This document shows, piece by piece, positions 27,632 to 34,914 of a stretch of DNA of 64,000 nucleotides. The notes under the pieces were generated by a model that was not told the DNA's origin, ran no database searches, and worked only from the letters and a program-made list of their open reading frames with translations. A program made the translations under genes and the position numbers. The stretch spans positions 4,154,001 to 4,218,000 of the forward strand of contig NZ_CP021235.1 of assembly GCF_003585765.1 (NCBI RefSeq), read 5' to 3'. The DNA comes from Pontibacter actiniarum. GTDB lineage: Bacteria; Bacteroidota; Bacteroidia; Cytophagales; Hymenobacteraceae. Position 1 is the first letter of the stretch. The number at the start of each line of letters is the position of its first letter.

Positions 27632-27722
27632 CGGAGAAATAGAAGAGTAGGTAAACCGAAGGAGAAGGTGAAAGTATAGTCAGGATTTTGTACCCTTTGA
27701 AAGAAGGTACAGGCAAGGAAAT

Positions 27723-28196
27723 CTACGCCTGTATATCCACGGGATCAACAGAAATGGCGATGCTTGGTTGGATGAGCTGCTGAAGCAGTACACCTGCTTT
27801 GCCTGCCGTTACATCTTGCAGTGAGAAGTGGTCCAGGTGCTCAATAAATGCTTGGTAAGCACTATCCAAGGCGAGTTTCAGGAGGCAGCTGCCATCCAGT
27901 ACACAGCTTATACTTTGGCAGTTGATGAGGTTGCTACTTTGCTCCAGGAGCTGCACCAGCTGTCCTATTCTGATGCTGCCTGCTTTGTCGCCCAGGCGCA
28001 GCCCGCCGCCTCTGCCGCGCGTGGCAGCCAGAATTTTATTATTGGAAAGAAATTGAACCACTTTCACCAGGTGATTACGGGAAATGCAAAGCCGCTCTGA
28101 GAGTTCAGAAATGGTTGTGGCAGCGTTATGTTGTTGCTTTTGTGCCATATACATGCATATCCGCAGGCCAATATCAGTGAAGTGGTTCAATTTCAT
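27723..28196 (-). CDS. nsrR: Rrf2-family nitric-oxide sensor NsrR
   Basis: A 157-residue winged-helix repressor with an iron-sulfur cluster. The three cluster cysteines Cys93, Cys98 and Cys104 (INCQSISCVLDGSC) have exactly the 5- and 6-residue spacing of E. coli NsrR (91, 96, 102). The N-terminus MKLNHFTDIGLRICMYMA is also NsrR-like, with Asp8 at the position that ligates the cluster in Streptomyces NsrR. The start ATG 28196 is preferred over longer in-frame alternatives, which overlap hmp. It follows hmp by 19 bp in one operon, so it probably represses its own operon until NO destroys the cluster. Confidence 0.92.
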   Translation of the reverse strand: MKLNHFTDIGLRICMYMAQKQQHNAATTISELSERLCISRNHLVKVVQFLSNNKILAATRGRGGGLRLGDKAGSIRIGQLVQLLEQSSNLINCQSISCVLDGSCLLKLALDSAYQAFIEHLDHFSLQDVTAGKAGVLLQQLIQPSIAISVDPVDIQA

Positions 28197-28215
28197 ACTT
28201 CCAAAAATAAATGCG

Positions 28216-29430
28216 CTAGGACAGAACCAGGTTAGCCGGGCCAAACTCCTCGTAATGTATCGCCTCCGGGCTAACTCCCATCGCTGCCAAATCTGTAAAC
28301 TGCTTCTGTATGAAAGGGGCAGGCCCGCAGATGTAGTAATCCGCATTCTGTAGAAGCGCTTGCTCCTTCAGCTTATCCAACTCTACCACCCCCTCATAGT
28401 AGCCGCTTACCTGCATTTCCTCATCCAGGGTATCGTAGAAGATGTGCTTGTTTAGCTTCCCGATCTTTGCCTCGAGCATGGTCAACGGCTCACGGAAAGC
28501 ATGTACTTTTCTGTTTCGGCTGCCGTGTACCCACACAATGTCGCGGCTGCTTTGCGTGCTGGCCAGGTACTCGAGCATGCTCATCAGGGGCGTTTGCCCC
28601 ACGCCACCGCTGACGAATACCACCGGTGTCTGTTTGGTCGTGTCAAGTACAAAGTCTCCGGCTGGTGGCGCCACTTCTACGACATCGCCTTCCTGTACTG
28701 CATTATGCAGCCTGTTGCTGATCATGCCATTGGGGTGCTCGGCCTTTCCAGCCTCTTTTTTTACAGAGATGCGGTAATAGTCGCCGTTTGGGGCGTTAGA
28801 AAGGCTGTACTGGCGTGGCTGGAGCAGGTTTAGCTCCGGCAGAAACAGCCTGAGGCTTATGTACTGGCCCGGCGTAAAGTCAGCCACTTTCCCGCCATCG
28901 GCAGGGTAAAGGTAAAATGAAGTAATCTCCTCCGACTCCTGTACTTTTTGCTTTACCAGGAAAGGTCGCCATCCGGTCCAGCCGCCTTCTTTGGCTACTG
29001 CATCGCTGTACAGGTTCTGCTCCAGGCCAATCATCAAATCAGCTAACTGCTGGTAAGCCACTGCCCATGCCTCTATCAGTGTAGGAGTAGCGCCCTCGCC
29101 CAGTACCTCGCCAATGGAAGCCAGCAAGTGTTTGCCTACAATAGCATAATGCTCTGGTCTGATATCCAGGCTCATGTGCTTATGCCCGATCTTGGTAACA
29201 GCAGACACCAGCACTGATGGGTCCTCTATATTCTCGGCATAGGCAAGCACAGCCATCGCCAGCGACAACTGTTGCTTTCCGTTCCCCTGGTTGCCCATGT
29301 TAAACAGGTTCTTCAGCTCAGGGTTATGCGTAAACATGCGGCTGTAAAAATGAGTAGTTAAGGCAACCCCATGCTCTCGCAGGATTGGTACTGTTGCTTT
29401 AATTAATTCTTTTTGCTCCGTTGTAATCAT
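28216..29430 (-). CDS. hmp: Flavohemoprotein nitric oxide dioxygenase
   Basis: A 404-residue cytoplasmic enzyme that oxidises nitric oxide to nitrate with O2 and NAD(P)H. The globin domain (1-135) has the distal Tyr29 (HFYS) and proximal His85 (IGHKHMS) at the same positions as E. coli Hmp. The FAD domain follows with RQYSLSNAP, and the NAD domain with FVSGGVGQTPLMSML and ICGPAPFI. It is the first gene of an operon with nsrR. A palindrome covering its -7 element lies 11 bp before the start codon, indicating NO-responsive repression. Confidence 0.96.
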   Translation of the reverse strand: MITTEQKELIKATVPILREHGVALTTHFYSRMFTHNPELKNLFNMGNQGNGKQQLSLAMAVLAYAENIEDPSVLVSAVTKIGHKHMSLDIRPEHYAIVGKHLLASIGEVLGEGATPTLIEAWAVAYQQLADLMIGLEQNLYSDAVAKEGGWTGWRPFLVKQKVQESEEITSFYLYPADGGKVADFTPGQYISLRLFLPELNLLQPRQYSLSNAPNGDYYRISVKKEAGKAEHPNGMISNRLHNAVQEGDVVEVAPPAGDFVLDTTKQTPVVFVSGGVGQTPLMSMLEYLASTQSSRDIVWVHGSRNRKVHAFREPLTMLEAKIGKLNKHIFYDTLDEEMQVSGYYEGVVELDKLKEQALLQNADYYICGPAPFIQKQFTDLAAMGVSPEAIHYEEFGPANLVLS

Positions 29431-29440
29431 AGTAGGATAT

Positions 29441-29471
29441 TTTAAAGTTGCATCAAAGTTACAACTTTAAA
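29441..29471 (-). promoter_or_regulatory. Promoter and candidate NsrR operator of hmp-nsrR
   Basis: TTTAAAGTTG (29441-29450) and CAACTTTAAA (29462-29471) form a perfect 10-bp inverted repeat with an 11-bp spacer. A second, tighter palindrome, AAAGTT-AC-AACTTT, spans 29455-29468. On the minus strand TAACTTTG (29461 to 29454) is an exact -7 element, with a TTG 17 bp upstream. A repressor bound here would block RNA polymerase. NsrR is the obvious candidate, since its gene is in the operon; that link is inference. Confidence 0.7.
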
Positions 29472-29562
29472 AAAGCGCCAAAAATGACATATGTCACCTT
29501 AGAAGAAGGGTGGGGAGGAGGGGCAAATATGGAAAGCGAATAAAAGAGAAGAAGGCGCAGGC

Positions 29563-31008
29563 TTACAGCTTCACACAAACATTTTGCGGCTCAGTAAAGA
29601 AGTTCAGCGCCTCAAAGCCTCCTTCGCGGCCTACGCCGGAGTTTTTCATGCCGCCGAAAGGTGTGCGGAGGTCGCGGAGGAGCCAAGTGTTGACCCAGAT
29701 GATGCCGCTGTGTACCTGGTGTGCCACACGATGGGCGCGTTGTAGGTTCTGCGTCCAGATAGTGGCGGAGAGGCCGTAGTCGGTGCAGTTGGCGTACTGA
29801 ATTACTTCTTCTTCGGTGTCAAAAGGCGTAAGCGTCACGACAGGGCCAAAGATCTCCTCGGTGTTGGTGCGGCAGTTGTAAGGAAGACCTTCGATAACGG
29901 TAGGAGAAATAAACCAACCCTTGGCGCAGCGACCTTCTACCTGCACCTGGTGTCCGCCTGTCAGGATGGTGCCACCTTCCTGCTTTGCCAGCTCAATGTA
30001 AGAAAGCACCTTCTGCATGTGCTGCTCCGAAACCACGGCACCTTGCTTGCTGCCATCCTCCAGCGGATCGCCTACGGTCAGGGTTTTTACTTTCTCCACA
30101 AATGCATCCCGGAATTTCTCATACAGCGGGCGCTCTATAAAGATGCGGGAGCCGCAGAGGCAGATTTGCCCTTGATTAGCAAAGGAGGAGTGAATGGAAG
30201 TATGGAGTGCTTTGTTAAAATCGCAGTCTGCAAAAATGATGTTCGGGTTTTTGCCGCCCAACTCCAGCGATAGCTTTTTGAACATAGGCGCAGCTGTCGC
30301 GGCAATGCTTCTCCCGGTAGCGGTGCCGCCGGTAAAGGAGATAACAGGTACTTTAGGATGCGCTACCATGGCCGCTCCTACTTTGTGGCCATAGCCGTGC
30401 ACAATGTTCAGTACACCGGCAGGTAAGCCTGCTTCCATGCAAATCTCTGACAGCAGGTAAGCTGTCATGGGCGTTACTTCGGATGGTTTGGCTACCACAC
30501 AGTTGCCAGCAGCCAGGGCAGGCGCAATTTTCCAGGTAAACAAGTATAGCGGCAGGTTCCAAGGCGAGATACAGCCTGCCACACCATGTGGGTGGCGCAC
30601 TGTATAGTTGATGGCCTCTGTCCCGTCCATGTAATGTGCCTCCGATGCAAAATGTTGTATGGCCGTTCCGTAGAAACGCATGTTACTGCTAGCCCGCGGA
30701 ATGTCTACTGTCCTTGCAAGCTTTAGCGGTTTACCGTTGTCTACTGATTCTGCTTCTGCCAGCCGCTCCAGGTTCTCATCAATCAGATCAGCTATCTTCA
30801 TCAAAATGCGGCCACGCTTTTCGGCAGACGTCTTCGCCCACGCCGGAAAAGCCGCTTGGGCAGCCTGCACCGCCTGCTCCACATCCTGCTCATCAGAATC
30901 AGGAATAAGGGAGTATACTTCTCCGGTTGCAGGGTTATAGTTGTCGATGTACTGCCCTGCTGCGGGAGCAACTAGCTGACCGTTGATGTAGTTCTGAAGC
31001 TGGTTCAC
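29563..31008 (-). CDS. Aldehyde dehydrogenase, probable 2-aminomuconic semialdehyde dehydrogenase
   Basis: A 481-residue NAD-dependent aldehyde dehydrogenase. Catalytic Glu is in KLSLELGGKNPNI and the nucleophile Cys in GQICLCGSR. The signature VNTWLLRDLRTPFGGMKNSG with GVGREGG near the C-terminus is typical of the ALDH8/hydroxymuconic-semialdehyde group. In the kynurenine pathway this enzyme oxidises the product of ACMS decarboxylase to 2-aminomuconate. The nearby genes for 3-hydroxyanthranilate dioxygenase and ACMS decarboxylase support that role over the catechol meta-cleavage role. It is the most distal pathway gene on the minus strand, about 300 bp downstream of the SDR. Confidence 0.85.
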   Translation of the reverse strand: MNQLQNYINGQLVAPAAGQYIDNYNPATGEVYSLIPDSDEQDVEQAVQAAQAAFPAWAKTSAEKRGRILMKIADLIDENLERLAEAESVDNGKPLKLARTVDIPRASSNMRFYGTAIQHFASEAHYMDGTEAINYTVRHPHGVAGCISPWNLPLYLFTWKIAPALAAGNCVVAKPSEVTPMTAYLLSEICMEAGLPAGVLNIVHGYGHKVGAAMVAHPKVPVISFTGGTATGRSIAATAAPMFKKLSLELGGKNPNIIFADCDFNKALHTSIHSSFANQGQICLCGSRIFIERPLYEKFRDAFVEKVKTLTVGDPLEDGSKQGAVVSEQHMQKVLSYIELAKQEGGTILTGGHQVQVEGRCAKGWFISPTVIEGLPYNCRTNTEEIFGPVVTLTPFDTEEEVIQYANCTDYGLSATIWTQNLQRAHRVAHQVHSGIIWVNTWLLRDLRTPFGGMKNSGVGREGGFEALNFFTEPQNVCVKL

Positions 31009-31017
31009 TGCGTTCGC

Positions 31018-31210
31018 AATTATGAATGATGAATTAGGAATTATGAATGGGTGGTACTTATACTTGCCTTACCGTGTCCAAGGAGGGGAGTTTTCCGTAG
31101 CCGCTGTTCGTCAAGTATAAATTCCATAGCCGGAGGTACAGCGCGGACAGGTCACGACCTGTCCCTACAGAAGAACCCACCCCTGCCCCTCTAGGGAGGG
31201 GAATTTCAGC
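31018..31210. repeat. Composite intergenic repeat tract, ALDH-SDR gap
   Basis: The 299-bp gap holds several repeat types and no gene. At 31018-31048 there is an ATTATGAAT/ATGAATTA tract. At 31112-31172 lies a segment (AAGTATAAATTCCATAGC ... GGACAGGTCACGACCTGTCC) that recurs in inverted orientation at about 34685-34747. C-rich and G-rich runs (CCACCCCTGCCCCTC) recur at 34810-34830 in complement. AAGTATA occurs in both orientations. Confidence 0.6.
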
Positions 31211-31275
31211 ACGAGTATAAATGCTTGTACCTTGGCTCTGACTAATAGCCACTATTCACCCCCTTCAACCCAAAA

Positions 31276-31310
31276 AGTCTAGCGTCTAAAATCTAGCGTC
31301 TAAAATCTTA
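31276..31310. repeat. Tandem AGTCTAGCGTCTAAAATC repeat
   Basis: Two near-identical copies of an 18-bp unit (TCTAGCGTCTAAAA) in tandem. The second copy runs into the stop codon of the SDR gene at 31308-31310. Related sequences occur near 4494-4532 and 6189-6217. Confidence 0.6.
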
Positions 31311-32096
31311 CAAGCAGCCCGTTCTTCCACCATCTACCGGCACGTTGATGCCGTTGATGTAGGCTGCGGCAGGAGAGGCTAAGAAGGCAGCTGCGGCAGC
31401 TACTTCTGCTGGCTCTGCAAATCGCCTGGCCGGAATTTCTGCTTCCATTTCCTGCTTTACTTCCTCCTGGCTACGGCCTGATTTCTGGGCTCTGCTTTCG
31501 ATGATAGAGGTAATGCGACCTGTGTTGGTAGAGCCAGGCAGCACGTTGTTTACGGTTATACCAAACTGCCCCAGCTCGTTCGCCATCGTCTTAGCCCAAC
31601 TAGCCACAGCCCCACGAATGGTGTTCGATACGCCTAAACCGTTAAGTGGCTGCTTTACTGAGGTGCTGATGATGTTGATGATGCGGCCGTACTTTGCTTC
31701 CTTCATATATGGCACCACCGCCTGCGTGAGCTGATGGTTGTTTACCAGGTGCATGTTAAAAGCCGTCAGGAATTCGTCTGTATCGGCGTCTATGATCGGG
31801 CCACCGGGAGGGCCTCCGGTATTGTTCACCAGAATATGCATGTGCTGTAGCTCCTGCAGGCGTGCGCGCACACTCAGGTCCACCTCGTAGGGGTTGTTGA
31901 AGTCCGCCACAATGTAATCGTGGAGTTGCCCCTGTGCGCTGTCCAGCTCCTGAAGCACGTGCTGCAGCTTTTCTTCGTCGCGGGCGAGCAGCGTAACACT
32001 GGCCCCTAGCTGTGCCAGTTCCTGCGCCACTGCCCTGCCTATGCCCTGCGTGCTGCCACACACGAGGGCGCGTTTGTTCTTGAGGTTTAAGTCCAT
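31308..32096 (-). CDS. SDR family oxidoreductase with atypical active site
   Basis: A 262-residue classical-size short-chain dehydrogenase relative. The nucleotide-binding motif GSTQGIGRAVA lies near 14-24, LVNNTGGPPGGP gives the NNxG region, and the C-terminus (INGINVPVDGGRTGCL) is typical. At the catalytic position it reads GLGVSNTIRG: Ser replaces the usual Tyr and Arg the usual Lys, although the upstream active-site Ser (IISTS) is kept. This pattern is known in a FabG-like subgroup of unclear activity. Its place in the kynurenine locus suggests a role there, but no pathway step requires it. The stop codon overlaps an intergenic repeat. Confidence 0.85.
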   Translation of the reverse strand: MDLNLKNKRALVCGSTQGIGRAVAQELAQLGASVTLLARDEEKLQHVLQELDSAQGQLHDYIVADFNNPYEVDLSVRARLQELQHMHILVNNTGGPPGGPIIDADTDEFLTAFNMHLVNNHQLTQAVVPYMKEAKYGRIINIISTSVKQPLNGLGVSNTIRGAVASWAKTMANELGQFGITVNNVLPGSTNTGRITSIIESRAQKSGRSQEEVKQEMEAEIPARRFAEPAEVAAAAAFLASPAAAYINGINVPVDGGRTGCL

Positions 32097-32210
32097 AGGC
32101 TAAATGTACGGAAAACAGCGGAAAGATGTGCGGGGCATCGTGCATTGCCGATTACCATATTTGCTGGCTTTTTCGTACTTTCAGTCTATAAAACATGTAA
32201 CAGAAGAAGT

Positions 32211-32735
32211 ATGGCTATACAGAGACCTTTCAACTTTAAGCAGTGGATAGAGGAGCACCGCCACCTGCTGAAGCCGCCGGTAGGCAACCAGCAGGTGTTT
32301 AAGGGCAACGACGACTTTATCGTAATGGTAGTGGGCGGACCTAATGCGCGCAAAGATTACCACTACGACGAAGGAGAGGAGTTTTTCTATCAACTGGAAG
32401 GGAATATCGTGCTGAAGATAATCGAGGACGGGAAGCCGGTGGATATTCCGATCAAGGAAGGAGAGATTTTCCTGCTGCCACCACGCGTGCCGCACTCACC
32501 GCAGCGCCCTGCCGGCTCAGTAGGCCTGGTGATGGAGCGCTACCGCAAAGCCGGCGAGAAGGATGGCTTCCTGTGGTTCTGCGAGAACTGCGGCAACAAG
32601 CTATATGAGGAGTACGCCGATGTAACAGACATTGTAGGCCAGCTGCCGGTTATCATGAGCCACTTCTGGGACAGCATGGAGCACCGCACCTGCAACAACT
32701 GCGGCACTGTAATGGACCCTCCGGCAAAACTTTAA
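32211..32735 (+). CDS. nbaC: 3-hydroxyanthranilate 3,4-dioxygenase
   Basis: Opens the ring of 3-hydroxyanthranilate to 2-amino-3-carboxymuconate semialdehyde. The 174-residue cupin has the iron ligands His51, Glu57 and His95, and a second rubredoxin-like site with Cys124, Cys127, Cys161 and Cys164, the pattern of bacterial enzymes such as that of Cupriavidus. ATG 32211 (MAIQRPFNF) is chosen over in-frame upstream codons because it matches the family start. It is divergent from the SDR and ALDH genes and upstream of the decarboxylase gene, with a terminator between, so the two may be separate transcripts. Confidence 0.95.
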   Translation: MAIQRPFNFKQWIEEHRHLLKPPVGNQQVFKGNDDFIVMVVGGPNARKDYHYDEGEEFFYQLEGNIVLKIIEDGKPVDIPIKEGEIFLLPPRVPHSPQRPAGSVGLVMERYRKAGEKDGFLWFCENCGNKLYEEYADVTDIVGQLPVIMSHFWDSMEHRTCNNCGTVMDPPAKL

Positions 32736-32738
32736 GTT

Positions 32739-32975
32739 GGACACAAGACGCGAGTATCAAGACACAAGACTTTTGTGGTTGAATAAAGTAAGAAGCCGCT
32801 TCTGCTGCCTTGGTAGCCGGAGCGGCTTGTTTTTTTAAAGGTGAAGTGTAAATCAGCCCAAAGCAGTTTATACTTCATCAGCCTTTGTCACACCCCTGTA
32901 AAAAGTCTTGTGTCGTGATACTTGATACTTGTGTCCCCAAAGTCTTGTGTCTTACGTCTTGATACTTGTGTCCAA
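32739..32975. repeat. Inverted AAGTCTTGTGTC / GATACTTGTGTC repeats around a terminator
   Basis: The 310-bp gap between the dioxygenase and decarboxylase genes holds one copy of a 34-bp unit at 32739-32772 (reading GGACACAAGAC...) and two copies in the opposite orientation at 32902-32975. An intrinsic terminator lies between them. Degenerate relatives occur at 5069-5091 and 47841-47866. Confidence 0.65.
32793..32836 (+). terminator. Terminator after 3-hydroxyanthranilate dioxygenase
   Basis: AAGCCGCT (32793-32800) pairs with AGCGGCTT (32821-32828), with smaller inner pairing, followed by G and T7. Confidence 0.8.
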
Positions 32976-33045
32976 AAAAGCGTATATTGTTGGATTGCCC
33001 TATACAGCCCATGTGCGTATAGACGTATAATTCGCCCCTTAAGCC

Positions 33046-34122
33046 ATGCAAGAGAAGAAGCCTATACTTACTGCCGACGACCTGCTGAAGATAGACATAC
33101 ACACGCACATCCTGCCTGCTAACTGGCCCAACCTGCGCGACCGTTACGGCTATGGCGGCTTTATCCGGCTGGAGCACCACAAGCCCTGCTGCGCCCGCAT
33201 GATGATGGACGATAAGTTCTTCCGCGAAATTCAGGATAACTGCTGGGACCCAAGGGTGCGCATGCACGAGTGCAGCCAGCACAAGGTAGGGGTACAGGTG
33301 CTGAGCACCGTGCCGGTGATGTTTAACTATTGGGCAAAGCCGGAGCACACGTATGACCTGTCGCGGATGCTGAATGACCACATTGCCGGCATCGTAGCCG
33401 ATTACCCGGATCGCTTCGTGGGACTGGGCACCTTGCCCATGCAAGAGCCTGAGCTGGCGGTGAAAGAGCTGGAGCGCTGCATGAAAGAGCTGGGAATGGC
33501 AGGCATACAGATCGGCACCCACATTAACGACTGGAACCTGGAGGAGCCGGAGCTGTTCCCTGTTTTTGAAGCGGCGGAGGCACTGGGCGCAGCCATTTTC
33601 GTGCATCCCTGGGATATGTTCGGCAAAGAGAAGATGAGCAAGTACTGGTTGCCCTGGCTGGTGGGCATGCCTGCCGAAACAAGTATGGCCATCTGCTCGA
33701 TGATCTTTGGAGGAGTGTTGGAGCGCCTGCCAAAGCTGCGGGTGGCCTTTGCACACGGCGGCGGTTCCTTCCCGGCGACCATTGGCCGTATTGCACACGG
33801 CTTTGAGGTGCGCCCGGACCTGTGCGCAGTGGATAACAACGTAAACCCGCGCAACTACCTCGGCAAGTTCTACCTCGACTCCCTGGTGCATGACCCTGCT
33901 GCCCTCGACTACCTGGTAAACCTGGTGGGGGCCAACAGCATCGCGCTCGGCACTGATTACCCTTTCCCGCTCGGTGAGCTGGAACCGGGCAAAATCATCG
34001 AGTCCATGCCTTACGACCTGGCTACCAAAGAGCGCATGCTCAGCGGTACGGCCCTGGAGTGGCTCAACTTAAAAAAGGAGCAGTTTGTGAAAGGGCAGGG
34101 GCGGGTAAAGGAAAAGGCTTAG
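33046..34122 (+). CDS. nbaD: 2-amino-3-carboxymuconate-6-semialdehyde decarboxylase (ACMSD)
   Basis: A zinc-dependent amidohydrolase-fold decarboxylase of 358 residues that diverts ACMS from quinolinate formation into catabolism. Metal ligands His19 and His21 (DIHTHILP), His187 (FVHPWDMF) and Asp304 (GTDYPFPLG) match Pseudomonas fluorescens ACMSD (9, 11, 177, 294) with a constant offset of 10. The RMMMDDKFFREI and FAHGGGSFP regions are also characteristic. Its presence shows the pathway runs to 2-aminomuconate rather than only to NAD. It lies between the repeat-rich gap and a long REP-like array. Confidence 0.95.
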   Translation: MQEKKPILTADDLLKIDIHTHILPANWPNLRDRYGYGGFIRLEHHKPCCARMMMDDKFFREIQDNCWDPRVRMHECSQHKVGVQVLSTVPVMFNYWAKPEHTYDLSRMLNDHIAGIVADYPDRFVGLGTLPMQEPELAVKELERCMKELGMAGIQIGTHINDWNLEEPELFPVFEAAEALGAAIFVHPWDMFGKEKMSKYWLPWLVGMPAETSMAICSMIFGGVLERLPKLRVAFAHGGGSFPATIGRIAHGFEVRPDLCAVDNNVNPRNYLGKFYLDSLVHDPAALDYLVNLVGANSIALGTDYPFPLGELEPGKIIESMPYDLATKERMLSGTALEWLNLKKEQFVKGQGRVKEKA

Positions 34123-34160
34123 CAGTAACAAAATATACTAGCTGCCTCTCTGACCCCCTC

Positions 34161-34530
34161 TGGCGCAAGTCTTCAGACTTGTGACTTACTATGATGTTGA
34201 GTCTGTGACTCAACTGGCTTGCAAAGCCACACTTTCCGTTATTGCCTTCTACAACTTTCCTGGCGCAAGCGTCCGCTTGTGCCTTAGGCTACTCCTGCTG
34301 GCGCAAGTTTGTAACTCGTGTCTTACTATGATGTTGAGTTTGCAACTCAACTGGCTCACAGAGCCAAAGCTGTACAGCTTTGACCGTACTTCCATAGCTA
34401 CTGCTTTTGCATCTTCAAACAAGCTGTCCTTTCTAGCCTCCGTTCATCCTCCAGCTCCCACTCGCCTATCGTTTCACCTCTGGCTTTGGAGCGCTCATGC
34501 CCGCGAGGCCCCGTCTTCCCGCATCGCGCT
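34161..34530. repeat. REP-like palindrome array A
   Basis: Within the 792-bp gap before kynU lies a string of small palindromes: GGCGCAAGTCTTCAGACTTG (34162), GAGTCTGTGACTC (34199), TGGCTTGCAAAGCCA (34215), GGCGCAAGCGTCCGCTTGTG (34262), GAGTTTGCAACTC (34335) and TGGCTCACAGAGCCA (34352), then a conserved unpaired stretch with CATCCTCCAGCTCCCACTC (34445) and CTTCCCGCATCGCGCTG (34514). The same string, in the same order, recurs at 49504-49895. The pattern fits REP/BIME elements moved by REP-associated tyrosine transposases, though none is in the window. I see no credible gene here. Confidence 0.75.
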
Positions 34531-34684
34531 GGGAGCTTTTCCTGCCGGGGGTAGGGGCCCTCTTACTCGTGCCTCGGGCTGCCTCGCTCCCGCTCGTCAC
34601 CGGAAAAACTCGCATATGCGCTCAACGGAAAGACTGGGATAAGTTTTTAATAGCCAAAGCTGAGGCGGTTCCTGAAACTGCTTT

Positions 34685-34840
34685 GTAGGGACAGGTCGCG
34701 GCCTGTCCGTGCGATACCGCTCGCTATGGAACTTATACTTTGGCAATAGCTACTACAGTCTCCCCTCCCAAAACAAGTGAAGGCGTGAGTTCAAAGCTTG
34801 CGGGCGTAGTTCTGAGGGGCAGGGGTGGTTGGACCACTGC
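34685..34840. repeat. GGGACAGGTCGCGACCTGTCC-type repeat, copy 2
   Basis: Contains GGGACAGGTCGCGGCCTGTC (34687), an imperfect palindrome, then CTATGGAACTTATACTT and a G/C-rich run. In complement it matches 31112-31190. The two copies thus lie in opposite orientation on either side of the SDR, dioxygenase and decarboxylase genes. Confidence 0.6.
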
Positions 34841-34914
34841 AAATTCTTATCTTAGCAGGATAATGAAAACAATAACGGCCACGGCTGTTCAAGTATAAAC
34901 ACATTCCGCACAAC

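Noticed and set aside
32739..32975. Possible CRISPR array formed by the 34-bp units
   Set aside because: Copies are in opposite orientations, degenerate, not regularly spaced, and no cas genes are present.
34181..34642. A 153-codon frame across REP-like array A
   Set aside because: It runs through palindromic repeats, and the homologous array at 49.5 kb does not keep the frame open.
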